64,000 nucleotides of DNA, taken from Ensifer sp. LCM 4579. Lineage in GTDB: Bacteria > Pseudomonadota > Alphaproteobacteria > Rhizobiales > Rhizobiaceae. Each line of letters starts with the position of its first letter. Position 1 is the first letter of the stretch. The stretch lies in assembly GCF_001854885.1 (NCBI RefSeq), contig NZ_MDDV01000057.1, forward strand, positions 225,305 through 289,304, written 5' to 3'. The position numbers and the translations under genes are program-made. Shown in pieces: positions 41,725 to 51,053 of the stretch. A model generated the notes under the pieces. It ran no database searches. It was not told where the DNA came from and was given only the letters and a program-made list of their open reading frames with translations.

Positions 41725-43236
41725 ATGACGCGGCCAAACATCCTGATCCTGATGGTCGACCAGTTCAACGGAACTCTGTTTCCCGATGGTCCCGCCGATT
41801 TTCTGCATGCGCCTCATCTCAGGGCCTTGGCAGAGCGCTCGGTTCGCTTTGCCAATACCTACACCGCCAGCCCGCTTTGCGCTCCGGCACGGGCGTCCTT
41901 CATGTCCGGTCAACTCCCGAGCCGCACACGCGTCTACGACAACGCTGCCGAATTTGCCTCGGACATACCGACCTATGCGCACCACCTCAGGGCCGCAGGA
42001 TATCAGACTTGCCTCTCGGGAAAGATGCATTTCGTCGGCCCCGATCAGCTGCATGGTTTCGAGGAGCGGTTGACGACGGATATCTATCCGGCGGATTTCG
42101 GCTGGACGCCGGACTACCGTAAGCCGGGGGAGCGCATCGACTGGTGGTATCACAATCTCGGCTCCGTTACGGGTGCCGGGGTAGCCGAGATCACCAACCA
42201 GATGGAATACGACGACGAGGTTGCCTACAACGCAACCCGCAAGCTCTACGATCTTGCGCGCGGGAATGACGATCGACCGTGGAGCCTGACGGTCAGCTTC
42301 ACCCATCCGCACGATCCCTATGTCGCTCGCAAGCGCTTCTGGGATCTCTATGAAGGTTGCCCTGCACTTGACCCGAAGATCGGGCCCATTCCTTTCGAGC
42401 AGCAGGACCCGCATTCCCGGCGCCTCCTGGAGGCTTGCGACTACCGGTCATTCGACATTTCGGCGGATGACGTACGGCGCGCACGGCGCGGATACTTCGC
42501 CAGCATCTCCTACGTGGACGAGAAACTCGGCGAGATTCTCGACGTGCTCGAGCGGACCGGCATGGCCGAGAATACCGCCATATTGTTCGTATCGGACCAT
42601 GGCGACATGCTGGGCGAACGTGGCCTCTGGTTCAAGATGAGCTTCTTCGAAGGCTCGGCGCGCGTGCCTTTGATGATCTCGGCGCCTGGCTGGAAGCCCG
42701 GCAGGATTGACGTACCGGTGTCGACGCTCGACGTAACGCCGACGGTCGCCTCCATCGCCGGCTTGGACATCGCTTCGATCCTCCCCTGGACCGACGGCGA
42801 AAATCTCGCGCCGGTGGTGCGTGGTGAGATCGACCGGGGTCCCGTGCCGATGGAATATGCGGCAGAAGGGTCTGTGGCGCCGCTCGTTGGACTGCGATCG
42901 GGAGCATACAAATTGACGCTCTGCGACAAGGACCCGCCGCTGCTGTTCGACGTCAATTCCGACCCTGACGAATTGACGGACCTTGCGCCAAACGCGGATC
43001 ATAGGGAAGCCCTCGCCGGCTTGCTTGCCGAAGCAAACAAGCGTTGGAGTCTCGCCGCCTTTGACGCTGCGGTGCGTGAAAGCCAAGCCCGTCGCTGGGT
43101 GGTGTATCCGGCGCTGAGGAACGGAGCCTACTACCCGTGGGATTTCCAGCCGTTGCAGAAGGCTTCCGAGCGATACATGCGCAACCACATGGATCTCAAC
43201 GTGCTGGAGGAAAGGCAGCGGTTTCCCCGAGAGTGA
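41725..43236 (+). CDS. betC: choline-sulfatase
   Basis: The 503-residue enzyme is an arylsulfatase-fold hydrolase. The N-terminal ILILMVDQFNGT gives the metal aspartate, and SPLCAPARASFMSGQ holds the C-x-P-x-R motif whose Cys52 would become formylglycine. HFVGPDQLHGFE, SDHGDMLGERGLW and the C-terminal YYPWDFQPLQ tail agree with choline sulfatases. It releases choline and sulfate from choline-O-sulfate for use as osmoprotectant precursor, carbon or sulfur. Here betC stands with a LysR regulator and a binding protein, not within a betICBA operon. Confidence 0.93.
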   Translation: MTRPNILILMVDQFNGTLFPDGPADFLHAPHLRALAERSVRFANTYTASPLCAPARASFMSGQLPSRTRVYDNAAEFASDIPTYAHHLRAAGYQTCLSGKMHFVGPDQLHGFEERLTTDIYPADFGWTPDYRKPGERIDWWYHNLGSVTGAGVAEITNQMEYDDEVAYNATRKLYDLARGNDDRPWSLTVSFTHPHDPYVARKRFWDLYEGCPALDPKIGPIPFEQQDPHSRRLLEACDYRSFDISADDVRRARRGYFASISYVDEKLGEILDVLERTGMAENTAILFVSDHGDMLGERGLWFKMSFFEGSARVPLMISAPGWKPGRIDVPVSTLDVTPTVASIAGLDIASILPWTDGENLAPVVRGEIDRGPVPMEYAAEGSVAPLVGLRSGAYKLTLCDKDPPLLFDVNSDPDELTDLAPNADHREALAGLLAEANKRWSLAAFDAAVRESQARRWVVYPALRNGAYYPWDFQPLQKASERYMRNHMDLNVLEERQRFPRE

Positions 43237-43268
43237 GGTGCGATGCTCGTGTGATCGCTCTCTTTGAG

Positions 43269-43305
43269 CCTCCGCATCGAGCTTTCCGAAAATCGGGTAA
43301 CCGGC
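43269..43305. repeat. fragment of a RIME-like repeat
   Basis: CCTCCGCATCGAGCTTTCCGA and AAATCGGGTAACCGG match the inner half of the full repeat (compare 27849-27885 in the opposite sense). The outer parts are missing. It lies just behind betC. Confidence 0.65.
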
Positions 43306-43442
43306 TGAAGCGCACGGCATTTCCTTTTGGCCTGTTGCGGTTTATGGAAGCGCGCGACAGTATCGCAGACGGCCCTGACCGATCGACGCGAACGGGGAGG
43401 AGATGGGCCACGGACCCGCTCCCGGAAAAGCAGAGGAAGCCC

Positions 43443-43679
43443 ATGAAGCCGATTTTCGTGCAATTGCAATGCGCCCCCGGCAAGACCTATGACGTTGCCG
43501 ACGAGATCTATCGCAAGGAAATCGTCTCGGAGATGTATTCGACCAGCGGTGACTATGACCTGCTTCTGAAGATCTATATCGAGGAAGGTCAGGACGTCGG
43601 CAAGTTCATCAACGACAATATCGCCAGCGTTCCGGGCATCTCCCGTTCCCTGACGACGCTTACCTTTAACGCGTTCTGA
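43443..43679 (+). CDS. stand-alone Lrp/AsnC ligand-binding (RAM) domain protein
   Basis: The 78-residue protein is only the C-terminal RAM domain of an Lrp/AsnC regulator (VQLQCAPGKTYDVADEIYRK, then TSGDYDLLLKIYIEE), with no DNA-binding part. GAGGAAG lies before the ATG. Such small proteins form beta-alpha-beta oligomers that bind amino acids and may modulate full-length relatives. It ends six bases before the convergent pdeM stop. Confidence 0.88.
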   Translation: MKPIFVQLQCAPGKTYDVADEIYRKEIVSEMYSTSGDYDLLLKIYIEEGQDVGKFINDNIASVPGISRSLTTLTFNAF

Positions 43680-43685
43680 AGGCCT

Positions 43686-44411
43686 CTATCCGAGCAGGTT
43701 GGCGAACCGCACGGAATAGATCCGGTCGCGTCCCATCATATGGGCGACGAGGTGCTGGCGATCGAAGAGCCCATTCATGGCGCGGTGCCTGAGGTCCAGT
43801 CCGCCGGTGGTCACACCGAAGGCGGGCATGAGCAGCCGTTTGCCGTCCGTTGCGAAACAGGGCCTGCGAACCGATCTCTCCCGGCGCCGCACGGTGGCCG
43901 AGGGATGCAGATGGCCGGCGATCTCCCCGACGCCGTCCAGCCTTGCCGGCTCGTGCCGGAAGACGAGTCCCGCATGGCGGATCTCGTCCATGGAGGCGCC
44001 GGGCAGTCCCTGTGCGCCATCGGGGTCGTGATTGCCGTTGATCCAGATCCACTCGCGGCCTTGTGCCATGGAGCAGATCATCTGGCGAAAGTTCTCCGGC
44101 ATCGCCGCCGATCCGGTTCGATCATGGAAGTTGTCGCCGAGGCTGATCACGGTCGCTGGTTGGTGGCGGGCAATGACCGCCTCCAGGATGCTGAGCGTCG
44201 CGATCGTGTCGTAGGGCGGCAGCATCATGCCGCGGCGGGCGAAGGCGGAGCCTTTTTCCAGGTGAAGGTCGGAGACGACCAGGGTTCGGCTCTCGGGAAG
44301 ATAAAGGCCCCCCAGCGCATCGCAGATGGCCGCGACGCCGTGGATCGTCGTGCGCGCCTGGAAAAGAGCGCTCCCAGCCGGGGCCGATGTCGCGTGGACG
44401 AGCCGATGCAT
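43686..44411 (-). CDS. pdeM: ligase-associated DNA damage response endonuclease PdeM
   Basis: The 241-residue calcineurin-like phosphoesterase has the metal motifs VVSDLHLEKG, SLGDNFHDRTG, WINGNHDP and AGHLHPSATV. It belongs to the group found with an ATP-dependent ligase, an exonuclease and a DEXH helicase in alphaproteobacteria. The helicase gene precedes it by seven bases, so they are co-transcribed. The ligase and exonuclease genes are not in the window. Confidence 0.9.
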   Translation of the reverse strand: MHRLVHATSAPAGSALFQARTTIHGVAAICDALGGLYLPESRTLVVSDLHLEKGSAFARRGMMLPPYDTIATLSILEAVIARHQPATVISLGDNFHDRTGSAAMPENFRQMICSMAQGREWIWINGNHDPDGAQGLPGASMDEIRHAGLVFRHEPARLDGVGEIAGHLHPSATVRRRERSVRRPCFATDGKRLLMPAFGVTTGGLDLRHRAMNGLFDRQHLVAHMMGRDRIYSVRFANLLG

Positions 44412-44418
44412 TCCTGTC

Positions 44419-47025
44419 CTATTCCTCTGTGAGGCCCATCGCCTCGCTGATCAGCTCATCGGCCGCTTCCGTGAGCAGGAAGTCCTGTGCTTCTCCATGA
44501 ACCGATTCCCGCCCGATTTCCAGCATCACCGGGATGGCGAGCGGCGAGATGCGATCGAGCCGGCGATGGGCGACGTGGCCTTTGATTCGCTTCAGCATGG
44601 AGCCGAGCCGGTCGATGTCCAAGAGGCCCGTCGCCGCGTCGTTCCTGGTTGCCTCCAGGAGAATGTGGTCCGGCTCGTGCATCCGCAATACGTCGTAAAT
44701 GAGGTCGGCGGAAACCGTGATCTGCCGGCCTGTCTTCTCCTTGCCCGGGTGGCGTTGGTCGATGAGGCCGGCGATGACTGCGCAGTTGCGGAAGGTACGC
44801 TTCAGAAGGAAGGACTCGTTGAGCCAGGCCTCGAGGTCGTCCCCCAGCATGTCCTCGTCGAGGAGGTCTCCGAGCGGAGGCGCGCCGGCCCGGAAGGCCG
44901 CGCCCAGGTCGTCGAGCGCCCAGACGGCGAGCGAGTAGTCGGTGGCGACGAAGCCGAGCGGCTTCAGCCCGGCGCGGTCGAGCCTGCGGGTGATGAGCAT
45001 GCCGAGCGTCTGGTGCGCGAGCCGCCCTTCGAAGGCATAGATGACCATGTAATGGCGGCTGCCGCGCGGAAAGGTCTCGATCAGGAGCTGGTCCTCCGGC
45101 GGCAGCATAGAGACATCCTGCTGTAGCGCCAGCCAGTCGCGCACCTGATCGGGAAGTGGCGCGCGGCGGGCGGGATCGGCGAGCATTTTTCGCACCTGCA
45201 TCGCGAGATAGGTCGAAAGCGGGAACTTGCCGCCGGCATAGCTCGGCACCTTCGGATCGAAGGAAAAGGCTTGCGAGACGAGGCACTCGTTCTCGCGGAT
45301 GCCTTCGAAGCGCAGAACCTTGCCGGAAAAGAGAAACGTATCGCCCGGCGACAGCATTTCGAGAAAGTACTCCTCCACCTTGCCGAGCGATATGCCGCCG
45401 CGGCCGAGCGAGCCGCGGGCATTGCGCTTCACCAGCCGGACGCTCAGCATCGGCGATTCCACGATCGTCCCGACATTCAGCCGATATTGCTGCGCCACCA
45501 TCGGGTTCGAAACTCGCCAAAGGCCCTCCTTCGTCTTGCGGATGCGGGCGTAACGCTCATAGGTCCTGAGCGCATAGCCGCCGGTGGCGACGAGATCGAC
45601 GACCCGTTCGAAGGTCTCCCAGGCGAGGTCGCGGTAGGGCAGGGCGCTGGTGATCTCCTCGTGCAGCTCGACCGCATCGAATGGGCTGGCGCAGGCCCTG
45701 CCGAGGACGTGTTGTGCGAGTACGTCGAGCGCACCCCTGCCGATCGGCGGCGTATCCTGCGCGCCGATATAGTTGGCGTCGAGCGCGGCCTGGCATTCCA
45801 TCACCTCGAAGCGGTTGGCCGGTACGAGAAGGGCGCGGCTCGGCTCGTCCATGCGGTGATTGGAGCGGCCGATGCGCTGGGCGAGCCGGCTTGCGCCCTT
45901 CGGGGCGCCGACATGGACCACCAGGTCGACATCGCCCCAATCGATGCCGAGATCGAGCGTCGAGGTGGCGACGACGGCGCGCAGCCGGTTCTCGGCCATC
46001 GCCGCCTCGACCTTGCGGCGCTGGGCGACGTCGAGCGAGCCGTGGTGCAATGCGATCGGCAGGTGGTCGTCGTTGATGGTCCAGAGCTCCTGGAACAGCA
46101 TTTCCGCCTGGCTGCGCGTGTTGACGAAGAGCAGCGTCGTGCCATGCGCCTTGATCGCCTCGTAGACATCGGCGATCGCATAGCGGGCAGAGTGCCCGGC
46201 CCAGGGCACGTGTTTGTCTGAGCGCAGGATCGAAATCTCCGGCTTGGCGCCGCCGGAAACGGTGATCAGGCCGGCATGGTTATCGCCGTCCGGAGGCTGC
46301 GCCACCAGCCAGCGCTGCAGTTCCATCGGCTCGGCGACCGTTGCCGAAAGCCCGATCGATTGCAGGCGAGGCGCCAGCCGCCGCAGCCGTGCGAGCCCGA
46401 GGGAAAGCAGATGCCCGCGCTTGGAGGTTACCAGCGAATGCAATTCGTCGAGCACGAGATAGCGCAGGTCCTTGAAGAAGCGTCCCGCCTCGCCATCGGC
46501 GAGAAGCAGCGCGAGCTGCTCGGGGGTCGTCAGCAAGATGTCGGGCGGGTTGGACTTCTGCCGCTGGCGCTTGCCCTGCGGCGTATCGCCAGTGCGGTTT
46601 TCGATCCGGACGGGAAGTCCCATCTCGCCGACGGGCTTCATCAGGTTGCGCTCGATGTCGACGGCGAGCGCTTTCAGCGGCGAGATATAGAGCGTGTGGA
46701 TGCCGACGAAGACCGAGCCCGGCGGGATCCTGCCGCGCCGGGTGAGATCGACAAGGGAGGGCAGGAAGCCGGCAAGTGTCTTGCCTGCGCCGGTCGGCGC
46801 TATCAGAAGCGTGCTCTCCCCGGCTTCCGCGCGGGACAGCAATTCGAGCTGATGCGCGCGTGGCCGCCAGCCCTTGTCGGCGAACCACCGGAGAAAGGGC
46901 GGCGGCAACGTCAAGGCGTCACGCTTCGGCAAAGGGGAATCGATCCTGTTCACGGGGAACAAAGGTAGTTCATGTGCGGCAAAAGAGAAGCGTTCGATCC
47001 GCTGGCGGTGGGCCGATCGGTTCAT
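44419..47025 (-). CDS. ligase-associated DNA damage response DEXH-box helicase (Lhr-like)
   Basis: The 868-residue superfamily 2 helicase has motif I in APTGAGKTLAG, motif II DELH in LVLDELHSLVTS, motif III SATVAEPMEL, motif V/VI in TSTLDLGIDWGDVDLVVHVG and RIGRSNHRMDEPSR, and a C-terminal Lhr-type extension (residues from about 480). It would unwind DNA during repair together with PdeM. The start is taken at the ATG at 47025, 22 bp after the YitT stop; the first 30 residues are poorly conserved and a GTG further in is possible. YitT, helicase and pdeM are probably one transcript. Confidence 0.9.
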   Translation of the reverse strand: MNRSAHRQRIERFSFAAHELPLFPVNRIDSPLPKRDALTLPPPFLRWFADKGWRPRAHQLELLSRAEAGESTLLIAPTGAGKTLAGFLPSLVDLTRRGRIPPGSVFVGIHTLYISPLKALAVDIERNLMKPVGEMGLPVRIENRTGDTPQGKRQRQKSNPPDILLTTPEQLALLLADGEAGRFFKDLRYLVLDELHSLVTSKRGHLLSLGLARLRRLAPRLQSIGLSATVAEPMELQRWLVAQPPDGDNHAGLITVSGGAKPEISILRSDKHVPWAGHSARYAIADVYEAIKAHGTTLLFVNTRSQAEMLFQELWTINDDHLPIALHHGSLDVAQRRKVEAAMAENRLRAVVATSTLDLGIDWGDVDLVVHVGAPKGASRLAQRIGRSNHRMDEPSRALLVPANRFEVMECQAALDANYIGAQDTPPIGRGALDVLAQHVLGRACASPFDAVELHEEITSALPYRDLAWETFERVVDLVATGGYALRTYERYARIRKTKEGLWRVSNPMVAQQYRLNVGTIVESPMLSVRLVKRNARGSLGRGGISLGKVEEYFLEMLSPGDTFLFSGKVLRFEGIRENECLVSQAFSFDPKVPSYAGGKFPLSTYLAMQVRKMLADPARRAPLPDQVRDWLALQQDVSMLPPEDQLLIETFPRGSRHYMVIYAFEGRLAHQTLGMLITRRLDRAGLKPLGFVATDYSLAVWALDDLGAAFRAGAPPLGDLLDEDMLGDDLEAWLNESFLLKRTFRNCAVIAGLIDQRHPGKEKTGRQITVSADLIYDVLRMHEPDHILLEATRNDAATGLLDIDRLGSMLKRIKGHVAHRRLDRISPLAIPVMLEIGRESVHGEAQDFLLTEAADELISEAMGLTEE

Positions 47026-47046
47026 CCCGGCCTTGGCGGCCCTTTT

Positions 47047-47682
47047 TCAGAGCGCGATGTAGCGATCGGCGCGGTGGTTGATCGCCACGAAGAGATTGAG
47101 GACGATCGCGCCGAGCACAGACCAGGCGACGACCCCGGGCGTGGTTACGGCGAAGGCGACGGCGAGAACGGCCATGTCGATTACAAGCTGTACAAGCCCG
47201 GCGCGAATGCCGAAGCGTTCCTGCAGATAGATGCCGAGGATACCGACGCCCCCGAGGCTGGCGCGATGTCGGTAGAGCGCCAGCAGGCCGTATCCGAGCA
47301 GTAGGCCGCCGATGAGCGCCGCCCAGCCTGGATGGATCTGGCCGATCTGAAAGAGCCGCGATTGCGCGTCGGTGAGGAACGAGGTGAGCCCGATGGCGAT
47401 GAAGGTCTTGACGGTGAAGGCCGGGCCGAGCCGCTTCAGCGACAGATAGAAGAAGGGCAGGTTGAGAAGGAAGAAGGCGAGGCCGAAGTTCACGCCGGTC
47501 GCGTAATGAAGCAGAAAGGCGATGCCGGCGGTGCTGCCGGTCAGAAGGCCGGCGCTTGCGAGAAAATAGAGGCCTAGAGCGGCAATAAGGCTGCCGGAAA
47601 AGATGCCCTGCACATCCTCCATCGGCGTATGCCTGGTGGGACTGGTGTTCCAGAGACCGAAAACACTGCTGCCTTGTGCCAT
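47047..47682 (-). CDS. YitT family membrane protein
   Basis: The 211-residue inner-membrane protein has five or six helices and the YitT (DUF161) pattern: LYFLASAGLLTGSTAGIAFLL, then the motif GLAFFLLNLPFFYLS, and ASLGGVGILGIYLQERFG. AGGGGA precedes the ATG at 47682. The substrate is unknown. It leads into the helicase-pdeM pair. Confidence 0.85.
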   Translation of the reverse strand: MAQGSSVFGLWNTSPTRHTPMEDVQGIFSGSLIAALGLYFLASAGLLTGSTAGIAFLLHYATGVNFGLAFFLLNLPFFYLSLKRLGPAFTVKTFIAIGLTSFLTDAQSRLFQIGQIHPGWAALIGGLLLGYGLLALYRHRASLGGVGILGIYLQERFGIRAGLVQLVIDMAVLAVAFAVTTPGVVAWSVLGAIVLNLFVAINHRADRYIAL

Positions 47683-47787
47683 GACCAATCCCCTGCTCGT
47701 GCTGGCATGACAATGCTGCAGTGCACAAAAATAATCAAGAAAAATATGTAAGCAATGCTGACCTATTTCGCATGGCAGCGTTGCGCG

Positions 47788-48726
47788 TCAGGCGCCTTTG
47801 CGGGCGAGAAACAGGATGCCGGATACCGGCAGGCCGGCATCCATGCGAATGATAGTGTGTTCGATCGCGATCAGCGAAAGCCCGTGTCCGGCGCAGAGCG
47901 AAGCGACATAAAGCTCCGAATGCGCATAACGCAGCGACGGCCGGAGCACGAAGCCTTCCTCCGCTGCCGCCTTCTCTACCGAGAAGGCGAAGAAACCCTC
48001 CGGCTTCAGCAGCCGGTCGATGATGAGGAACACGCTTTCGAGATTGCCGAGATACATCAGCACATCCGCGGCGCTGGCGAGATCGGCGCGCCGCTCCTCC
48101 AGTTCGCCGAACAGGCCGCACACCTCGGGCAGCAAAGAGAGGTCCGCCTGGCTCAGCCGATCGTAAATCGCCTTCCCCTCGGCCTTGGCGAGCATGTTGG
48201 CCGATAGATCGAAGCCCTCGAGAAAGTCCGCGCGGTCGCGGACGCGCTCGCCGAAAAGCCCCGTTCCGCAGCCAAGGTCCGTGACGTAACGGAAGCGCCG
48301 TCTGCCGCTCGTCCGGTCGATGAGTGCGGCGAGCTTTTCCGGCACGCTGTAGTTCAGCTTCTCGGTAAGCGCCTCGTCGAAGCGTTCTGCATAGTCGTCG
48401 AAGAGCCGCTCGACGTAGGTGCTTGGCGGCTGCTCCGGCGTCTCGGCGGCGCCGAGGAGTGCAAGCTTGAGACTGGCACCGAAAATGTCGTCCGGGTTGA
48501 GGCGAAGCGTATTGCCAAGCGCCTCGATGGCTGCCTCTTTTCGGCCCGATTTCTCTTCATAGTCCGCCAGCCGGAACCAGCCGGCCGCCCAGTTCGGTGC
48601 GAGCTCGAGGGCCTGGGCCATGAGTTCGGCCGCGGCTTGCAGTTCGCCGCTTTCGGCGAGCATATTTGCGTAGTCGGCACGTCGGTCGGCGATCAAGTCA
48701 CCGGAGGAGAGCTGGTTGAAGATCAT
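47788..48726 (-). CDS. TPR-containing class I SAM methyltransferase
   Basis: The 312-residue protein joins two TPR-like helical repeats (about residues 16-85, AELMAQALELAPNWAAGWFRLADYEEKSG) to a Rossmann methyltransferase with the SAM motif VTDLGCGTGLFGE, followed by GFDLSANMLAKAE. A DDYAERFDEALTEKLNY stretch links them, as in related proteins annotated as NDUFAF7- or Coq-like methyltransferases. The substrate is unknown. It diverges from the small membrane protein gene. Confidence 0.85.
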   Translation of the reverse strand: MIFNQLSSGDLIADRRADYANMLAESGELQAAAELMAQALELAPNWAAGWFRLADYEEKSGRKEAAIEALGNTLRLNPDDIFGASLKLALLGAAETPEQPPSTYVERLFDDYAERFDEALTEKLNYSVPEKLAALIDRTSGRRRFRYVTDLGCGTGLFGERVRDRADFLEGFDLSANMLAKAEGKAIYDRLSQADLSLLPEVCGLFGELEERRADLASAADVLMYLGNLESVFLIIDRLLKPEGFFAFSVEKAAAEEGFVLRPSLRYAHSELYVASLCAGHGLSLIAIEHTIIRMDAGLPVSGILFLARKGA

Positions 48727-48870
48727 AATGGTGGCGGGTTCGTTGCGACGGACGCTTCTGGGGCCGGGCGCGACAAAACACAAGCGGAATCTGAATGGGC
48801 CCCCTTGCTCGCGGGTTGCGAGGGCAGGAATGTCGGCTTATGTGAGGGAAAACAGGAGAATTCTTCGCCC

Positions 48871-49137
48871 ATGTCGGACGGCATAAATAGATTCCTGGGT
48901 GACTCGCCGCTGCGCGTTCTGGTCAAGCTCATCGTCGTGTCGATCCTGGTCGGCTTTGTCATGACCATCTTCGACTGGTACCCTGTCGATATCTACTACG
49001 GCATCCGCAACTTCTTGCTCGACGTCTGGCACAAAGGCTTTGCCGCTCTCGGTAGAGTCGGGGACTATCTCCTCATCGGCGCCGCCGTCGTTATCCCAGC
49101 TTTCCTCCTCCTTCGTATCCTGAGCTATCGGCGGTAG
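48871..49137 (+). CDS. small conserved membrane protein (DUF6460-like)
   Basis: The 88-residue protein has two hydrophobic helices (about 17-36 and 66-82) around an amphipathic middle with DWYPVDIYYGIRNFLLDVW. I place it tentatively in the rhizobial DUF6460 family; the function is unknown. The next gene starts two bases after its stop, so the two are co-translated. Confidence 0.75.
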   Translation: MSDGINRFLGDSPLRVLVKLIVVSILVGFVMTIFDWYPVDIYYGIRNFLLDVWHKGFAALGRVGDYLLIGAAVVIPAFLLLRILSYRR

Positions 49138-49139
49138 GC

Positions 49140-49643
49140 ATGCCAGATTCGATTTCTTTTTCCCGCAGAATGTTGATCCTGCGCGCCGGTTCCGTTATCT
49201 CGCTCGGCTTCATCGCCGGTTGCTCGACCTATGATGGGCTCGTCCCCGACGAGGGCGCCCGCAGCGACCAGACGGAGACGACGCTCGGCTACGTCAATAC
49301 GCTGCGTGAGGGGAGGGGGCTTTCGGCGCTCGCGCGCGATCCGGCCGCGTCCCTTGCGGCGATGCACCAGGCGGTGCGAATGGCCAGAGCCGGCAAGATG
49401 CAGCACAATATCGGCTGGCGCGACGACTTCTACGACCGCATGAAGGGCGAAGGCGTCACCCTGCCCGCCGCCGAAAATATCGCCATGGGCCAGGAAGACG
49501 CCGAGCGCGCTTATCGGGCCTGGGTCAACTCGCCGAACCATCTGAAGAACATGCTCGGCAACTATCGCGGCCTCGGCGTTGCGACCGCACAAAATTCCGC
49601 TTCCGGGAATCGTCCCTATTGGGCAATGGTGCTCTGCGGCTGA
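49140..49643 (+). CDS. CAP (SCP/PR-1) domain lipoprotein
   Basis: The 167-residue protein has a lipobox GFIAGCS, so it should be anchored through the cysteine at about residue 28. A CAP domain follows, beginning GYVNTLREGRGL and including the histidine in AAMHQAVRMA, QHNIGWRDD, PAAENIAMG and WVNSPNHLKNML, with the second conserved histidine. Bacterial CAP proteins of this short type are extracellular with unclear roles. It starts two bases after the preceding small gene. Confidence 0.88.
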   Translation: MPDSISFSRRMLILRAGSVISLGFIAGCSTYDGLVPDEGARSDQTETTLGYVNTLREGRGLSALARDPAASLAAMHQAVRMARAGKMQHNIGWRDDFYDRMKGEGVTLPAAENIAMGQEDAERAYRAWVNSPNHLKNMLGNYRGLGVATAQNSASGNRPYWAMVLCG

Positions 49644-49694
49644 GTTGATTCCCCGAGACGGACCTTGCGGGAGTGGCCGGCATGGGGTGAAACG

Positions 49695-51053
49695 ATGACT
49701 GCCACGGAAAGCCTGGAACCGGTCGGTAGTGCCGGCCCGTTTCACGTCAGCAACCGGCTGATCTTTTCGATCGCCCTGCCGATGACGCTGGGTTTCCTGA
49801 CGACACCGCTTCTCGGCCTTGTCGATACGGCGGTGGTCGGCCGGCTTGGTCGGGCGGAGATGCTCGCCGGACTTGCGGTCGGCGCAGTCATGTTCGACCT
49901 CATCTTCACCACCTTCAATTTCCTGCGCGCCGCCACGACCGGTCTCGTCGCCCAGGCCTATGGCCGGGGCGACCGGCGCGAGCAGCAGGCGGTCTTCTGG
50001 CGATCCATGGCTATCGCGCTCGTTTGCGGCCTGGGAATCCTGCTCCTCTCTCCGCTGCTGCTCCTGGTCGGGCTGTGGCTGATGGCGCCCGGGCCAGAGG
50101 TCGCGGCGGTCACCAGCACCTATTTCTTCTATCGGATTCTCTCGGGTCCGGCGGCGCTTGCCAATTACGCGATCCTCGGATTCGTGCTCGGCCGCGGCCA
50201 GGGCACGCTCGGCCTCCTGTTGCAGACGATCATCAACGGCACCAACATCGTGCTTTCGATCCTTCTTGGGCTCGTTCTCGGCTGGGGCGTGGCCGGCGTT
50301 GCGATCGCCACGGTCACTGGCGAGGTGGTCGGTGCGATCCTTGGCTTCCTGATCGTCCTTGGCCGCTTCGACAGGCAGGACGCGCCCGGCTGGGCGGCCG
50401 TTTTCGCGCGGGACCGCCTGAAGGCGCTCTTCGGCCTCAATCGCGACATCATGATCCGCTCTTTCGTGCTGCTCGCCGCCTTTGCGCTGATGACGCGGAT
50501 CGGTACAGCCCTGGGTCCGGTGACGCTTGCCGCCAATGCGGTGCTGATGAGCATCTTCCTGGTCGCCGGCTATTATCTCGACGGGCTTGCCAATGCGGCC
50601 GAGCAATTGACGGGGCGCTCGATCGGGGCCGCCTACAGGCCGGCTTTCGACCGCGCCCTGCGGATGACCGCCGCCTGGGCGCTTGGGCTGGCCGCGGCGA
50701 CGACGCTCGCCTTCCTCGCCTTCGGCAATGCGCTTGTCGATCTGTTGACGACGGTGGCGGTGGTGCGCGCCGTGGCGTACGAATACATGCCCTGGGCGGC
50801 ACTCACGGCGCTGACCGGCGCGCTCGCCTTCCTGATGGACGGCGTCTTCATCGGGGCCACCTGGTCGCGCGACATGCGCAACATGATGCTGGCCGCCTTC
50901 CTCGTCTATTGCGCCTCGCTCGCCGTGCTCGTACCGCTGTTCGGCAATCACGGTCTCTGGGCCGGGCTGAACCTTTTCCTGCTGATGCGAGGGATTTCGC
51001 TGCTTGCTCTGGTGCCGCGTCGGGCGGCTCAGACCTTCCGTCCGGCCCAGTAA
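49695..51053 (+). CDS. MATE family efflux transporter (DinF type)
   Basis: The 452-residue inner-membrane protein has about twelve helices in two homologous halves. NRLIFSIALPMTLGFLTTPLLGLVDTAVVGRLG opens the first and LNRDIMIRSFVLLAAFAL the second. It belongs to the MATE/DinF group of Na+ or H+ driven drug and metabolite exporters. The ATG at 49695 follows GGGGTG. The last 25 bases overlap tail-to-tail with the pyrD coding region on the other strand. Confidence 0.9.
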   Translation: MTATESLEPVGSAGPFHVSNRLIFSIALPMTLGFLTTPLLGLVDTAVVGRLGRAEMLAGLAVGAVMFDLIFTTFNFLRAATTGLVAQAYGRGDRREQQAVFWRSMAIALVCGLGILLLSPLLLLVGLWLMAPGPEVAAVTSTYFFYRILSGPAALANYAILGFVLGRGQGTLGLLLQTIINGTNIVLSILLGLVLGWGVAGVAIATVTGEVVGAILGFLIVLGRFDRQDAPGWAAVFARDRLKALFGLNRDIMIRSFVLLAAFALMTRIGTALGPVTLAANAVLMSIFLVAGYYLDGLANAAEQLTGRSIGAAYRPAFDRALRMTAAWALGLAAATTLAFLAFGNALVDLLTTVAVVRAVAYEYMPWAALTALTGALAFLMDGVFIGATWSRDMRNMMLAAFLVYCASLAVLVPLFGNHGLWAGLNLFLLMRGISLLALVPRRAAQTFRPAQ

